From Desulfobacterales bacterium (lineage in GTDB: Bacteria; Desulfobacterota; Desulfobacteria; Desulfobacterales; Desulfobacteraceae), in assembly GCA_022361315.1 (NCBI GenBank), contig JAKSBB010001110.1:1-14035 (forward strand): a DNA stretch of 14,035 nucleotides, given 5' to 3'. Below the pieces are notes generated by a model. It did not search any database, was not told the origin of the DNA, and was given only the letters and a program-made list of their open reading frames with translations. How positions within the stretch are numbered: position 1 is the stretch's first letter; the number at the start of each line of letters is the position of its first letter. This document shows, piece by piece, positions 11,800 to 14,035 of this stretch. Made by a program: the position numbers and the translations under genes.

Positions 11800-14035
11800 T
11801 CATTCCAGAATAGATTTTATCTTATTACCAAATTTCATGACACGGTTAAAGGGGAGTTCAAGATTTACATCCAGTTTCACACCCTGGAATCTTGAACCGG
11901 GACTTTTGGCGTCCACCCGCATGAATCCGCCCATTTCCCGTTTATATTCAAAGGGCAGCACCTTTTCCGGTTTGCCGTCGATTTCCATGTTTACATCCAG
12001 TACATCCCCCGTGGTATTCAGCCGCAACTTGGCCCAGGTGTACTGAAAGTCTTTAAGGGCTTCGGCAGCCAGGTCCAGGTGAGACATCTGGGGGGAATCC
12101 TTGGGCATCCCGGTCATGAGTCGGTCGATATCGTTTACAAAGATCCGGCCGCCCTGCCCCGGTGTGGAAAAGAGAAAACCGTTTTCAAAGGATATATCAC
12201 CGTCCCGGTATACCACGGGGATCCTGCCGCTGAGGGTGCCCCCGCCGTCCGCATCAAAGGCCCCGATCTGCCGCAGGAGGCTGTCCATCTCCAGCCGGTC
12301 GCAGTAAAGGGTGAGGTGTAATTGACCGTCCTGGTCCGGCAGACGCAGGGATTCGGTTGACACGATGCCGTTGCACCATTTTAAGGTCAGATTTTCAAGG
12401 TTCAGGGATTTACCGTCCTCCACGCTGAACCTGAACTCTGCATCTTCGAAACGGAACTGCCCTGCGTCTATGGCGGAAATTTTCAGTGTTTGTCCGGGCA
12501 GGCTTTCGGGGGTAAGCAGATCCGCCATAATGATATCTCCCCGGATGCCTTCAATGTTCAAATCCATATCCGGCATATTCACACTGCCTTCATGTATGGA
12601 TATCCGGCCGCCGGTGGTCAGCACGTGCTTTTTTAATGCCGCATGGCTGCGGGTGGAGGCCTTGATATTGAACGTACCGTGAACATGAAGATCCGGCAAT
12701 ACCCGGGACAACGCTTTTTCCGTGAAATGGAAGGCATCGGACCGGACCGCAACCTCGATGTCAGGCACAAGGGATTTGTCCAGCCCGGCGGTGAGATCCA
12801 CGTACAATACGAAATCATCAATATCTTTGCTTTCAGCCCGGCCGATCATGGAAATCCTGTGATCATCGATTTGCCTCAATACCCCTGTTAGCCCGGCGTT
12901 GAGCCGTCTGCCGTCGGTGAATCGCTGAATGGTCAACTGACCGGGTTTGGTTTCGGGGTGATAGGGATAGGAAACAGGCATTCGGACACTGATCCCGCCG
13001 GCATTTAATCCGATGGCGGGAAGATCAATGGTTGTGCCGGATATCCGGGTGTCGAGGTTGATACGGGGCTGTTTTCCCTCGGTCAGAGAGACCTTCCCGG
13101 AGGCCACTATATCTTTGACGTCTACCCGGTTTTCATCGAAGGTGCCGGTTATGTCGGAAAGCACCGTTTTCAAAGCCGCGGATAGTTTCTCCTGATCATT
13201 CGGACCCGGGACAGACCTAAGGTCTGCGTTCAAACGTGCCCCTGCGATACGGACCGTTTTGCCGGCATGTACCGCCTTTATTCCCCTTGCCGTTGTTACA
13301 ATATGTCCTGATACGAAGGAGAGGCCTTTTTGATTGTCTGTTCTGAATCGCATCTCTCCACTGGTGCTCAAGCGGTTAATACGATTGGTGCTCAGCAGGA
13401 TGTCTGTTTTTACATTTGAGAGGTTCGCTTTAAATTTGACTGGTTTTTCAGCGGTTGGATCCAGGAAATTTCCTTCTGTATCTGCGGTGCATGTCAGCGT
13501 ATTGGCGGCGGCTGAGCCCAAGGGGAATTTATGGTTCAAACGATCGGCTGTCCACCGGACGCTGACTGTCTGGGCGGCAGGTGTGCCTTTGACCGTGAAT
13601 TCCATAGCCGGAGACAACAGGGTCACTGGCGACGGCAGACCCCGGTTTATTGTAAACTGTGTCATAGGGGCGTTGGTTCCAGTCAGGGTAAATCCGAGGG
13701 GTTTTCCCTTAGCAGGGACTTTGGCATTCAAGCTCAGATCTAAAGGTAGCGGGGTGATACCGCGATCCGACAGGGACAGGTTGCCGGTGGCATTTAGTTG
13801 AAACCCGCCGCCTTCGTTTTTTGGCATTTCGTTGATATGGCCTGTTACGTTACCTATATCTATCCTTGGTTTATTTTCACCGATTATTTGAAGACCGGAA
13901 AAGTCTATGCCCCACGGACCATCTAGGGATTTCTCTAGTGCGAAGTTGACAGGGCCTCCGAGCAGGGTACCTTCGGGGAGTCCCCTGATGAACGCTGTAA
14001 GAAAACCCGGAAAAAAATCGTCGGCGGAAACCCGG
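11800..14035 (-). CDS. ydbH: YdbH family intermembrane lipid-transport protein (5' end outside window)
   Basis: The frame stays open to the right edge, so at least 744 residues are present and the N-terminus, with its expected inner-membrane anchor, is missing. The ATG at 13827 is internal. The protein is AsmA-like: long, beta-strand rich, with repeated stretches such as GGTLSGRIPVVYRDGDISFENGFLF. The C-terminal ~90 residues match the YdbH end domain: LRLNTTGDVLDVNMEIDGKP, LPFEYKREMGGF, SPGSRFQGVKLDVNLELPFNRVM. In E. coli, YdbH spans the periplasm and, with YnbE at the outer membrane, is partly redundant with TamB and YhdP in phospholipid transport. E. coli YdbH has 879 residues, so perhaps 100-200 are missing here. 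It is followed by ynbE and ydbL in the E. coli order. Confidence 0.9.
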   Translation of the reverse strand, partial: RVSADDFFPGFLTAFIRGLPEGTLLGGPVNFALEKSLDGPWGIDFSGLQIIGENKPRIDIGNVTGHINEMPKNEGGGFQLNATGNLSLSDRGITPLPLDLSLNAKVPAKGKPLGFTLTGTNAPMTQFTINRGLPSPVTLLSPAMEFTVKGTPAAQTVSVRWTADRLNHKFPLGSAAANTLTCTADTEGNFLDPTAEKPVKFKANLSNVKTDILLSTNRINRLSTSGEMRFRTDNQKGLSFVSGHIVTTARGIKAVHAGKTVRIAGARLNADLRSVPGPNDQEKLSAALKTVLSDITGTFDENRVDVKDIVASGKVSLTEGKQPRINLDTRISGTTIDLPAIGLNAGGISVRMPVSYPYHPETKPGQLTIQRFTDGRRLNAGLTGVLRQIDDHRISMIGRAESKDIDDFVLYVDLTAGLDKSLVPDIEVAVRSDAFHFTEKALSRVLPDLHVHGTFNIKASTRSHAALKKHVLTTGGRISIHEGSVNMPDMDLNIEGIRGDIIMADLLTPESLPGQTLKISAIDAGQFRFEDAEFRFSVEDGKSLNLENLTLKWCNGIVSTESLRLPDQDGQLHLTLYCDRLEMDSLLRQIGAFDADGGGTLSGRIPVVYRDGDISFENGFLFSTPGQGGRIFVNDIDRLMTGMPKDSPQMSHLDLAAEALKDFQYTWAKLRLNTTGDVLDVNMEIDGKPEKVLPFEYKREMGGFMRVDAKSPGSRFQGVKLDVNLELPFNRVMKFGNKIKSILE

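Noticed and set aside
11321..12046. 241-codon open frame on the plus strand across ydbL, ynbE and ydbH
   Set aside because: It crosses three real genes on the other strand and is Ser/Pro-rich without structure.
1..14035. Mobile element, CRISPR array or tRNA
   Set aside because: No transposase, integrase, spaced direct-repeat array or tRNA-like cloverleaf was seen; gene order and base composition look uniform.

Overview
The window looks like a chromosomal segment of a Gram-negative, probably strictly anaerobic deltaproteobacterium. A sulfate reducer of the Desulfobacterales type fits best. This is inferred from the gene mix: a DUF4911 protein next to miaB, a SEC-C-tagged methionine aminopeptidase, a nickel-type ECF transporter with NikK and NikL, and a YdbH/YnbE/YdbL envelope set. 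No rRNA, tRNA, CRISPR array, insertion sequence or phage gene is visible.

Layout, left to right. (1) 1-682, plus strand: the C-terminal part of a radical SAM protein cut by the window edge. Its stop abuts the stop of the next, convergent gene with no base between. (2) 683-3859, minus strand: a tight four-gene operon, transcribed DUF4911 protein, miaB (tRNA methylthiolation), map (methionine aminopeptidase with an N-terminal SEC-C zinc motif), plsC-like acyltransferase. Two junctions overlap by 11 bases and one is 7 bases apart. (3) About 4003-4878, minus strand: an unrecognised protein of about 291 residues, probably made of helical repeats, divergent from recJ. (4) 5090-6793, plus strand: recJ, with a good sigma70 promoter so close to the ATG that the message should be almost leaderless. 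(5) 6954-7379, plus strand: an unrecognised 141-residue protein with its own candidate promoter and a very strong terminator. (6) 7519-10947, minus strand: a five-gene nickel (or cobalt) uptake operon in the order nikK-nikM-nikL-nikQ-nikO. (7) 11173-14035, minus strand: ydbH (5' end outside the window), ynbE and ydbL, the envelope-spanning lipid-homeostasis system known from E. coli.

How the genes work together. NikM (substrate-binding membrane protein), NikQ (transmembrane T component) and NikO (ATPase) form an energy-coupling-factor transporter. NikL and NikK are exported accessory proteins; NikL takes the place of the small NikN/CbiN. Both are predicted to start with histidine after signal-peptide removal, and NikO ends in a histidine-rich tail, so metal ligands are visible on both sides of the membrane. 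In the other envelope cluster, YdbH should bridge the periplasm from the inner membrane to the lipoprotein YnbE in the outer membrane, with YdbL as the soluble periplasmic partner.

The most interesting non-coding DNA is the 225-base gap upstream of nikK. It holds a TTGACA / TAAGGT promoter candidate with a perfect 15-bp palindrome filling the spacer, an arrangement like that of MerR-family metal-responsive promoters. Downstream of it, inside the predicted leader and about 40 bases before nikK, lies a strong intrinsic terminator. This suggests either metal-dependent attenuation or a simple end-of-operon terminator for ydbL; the sequence alone does not decide.
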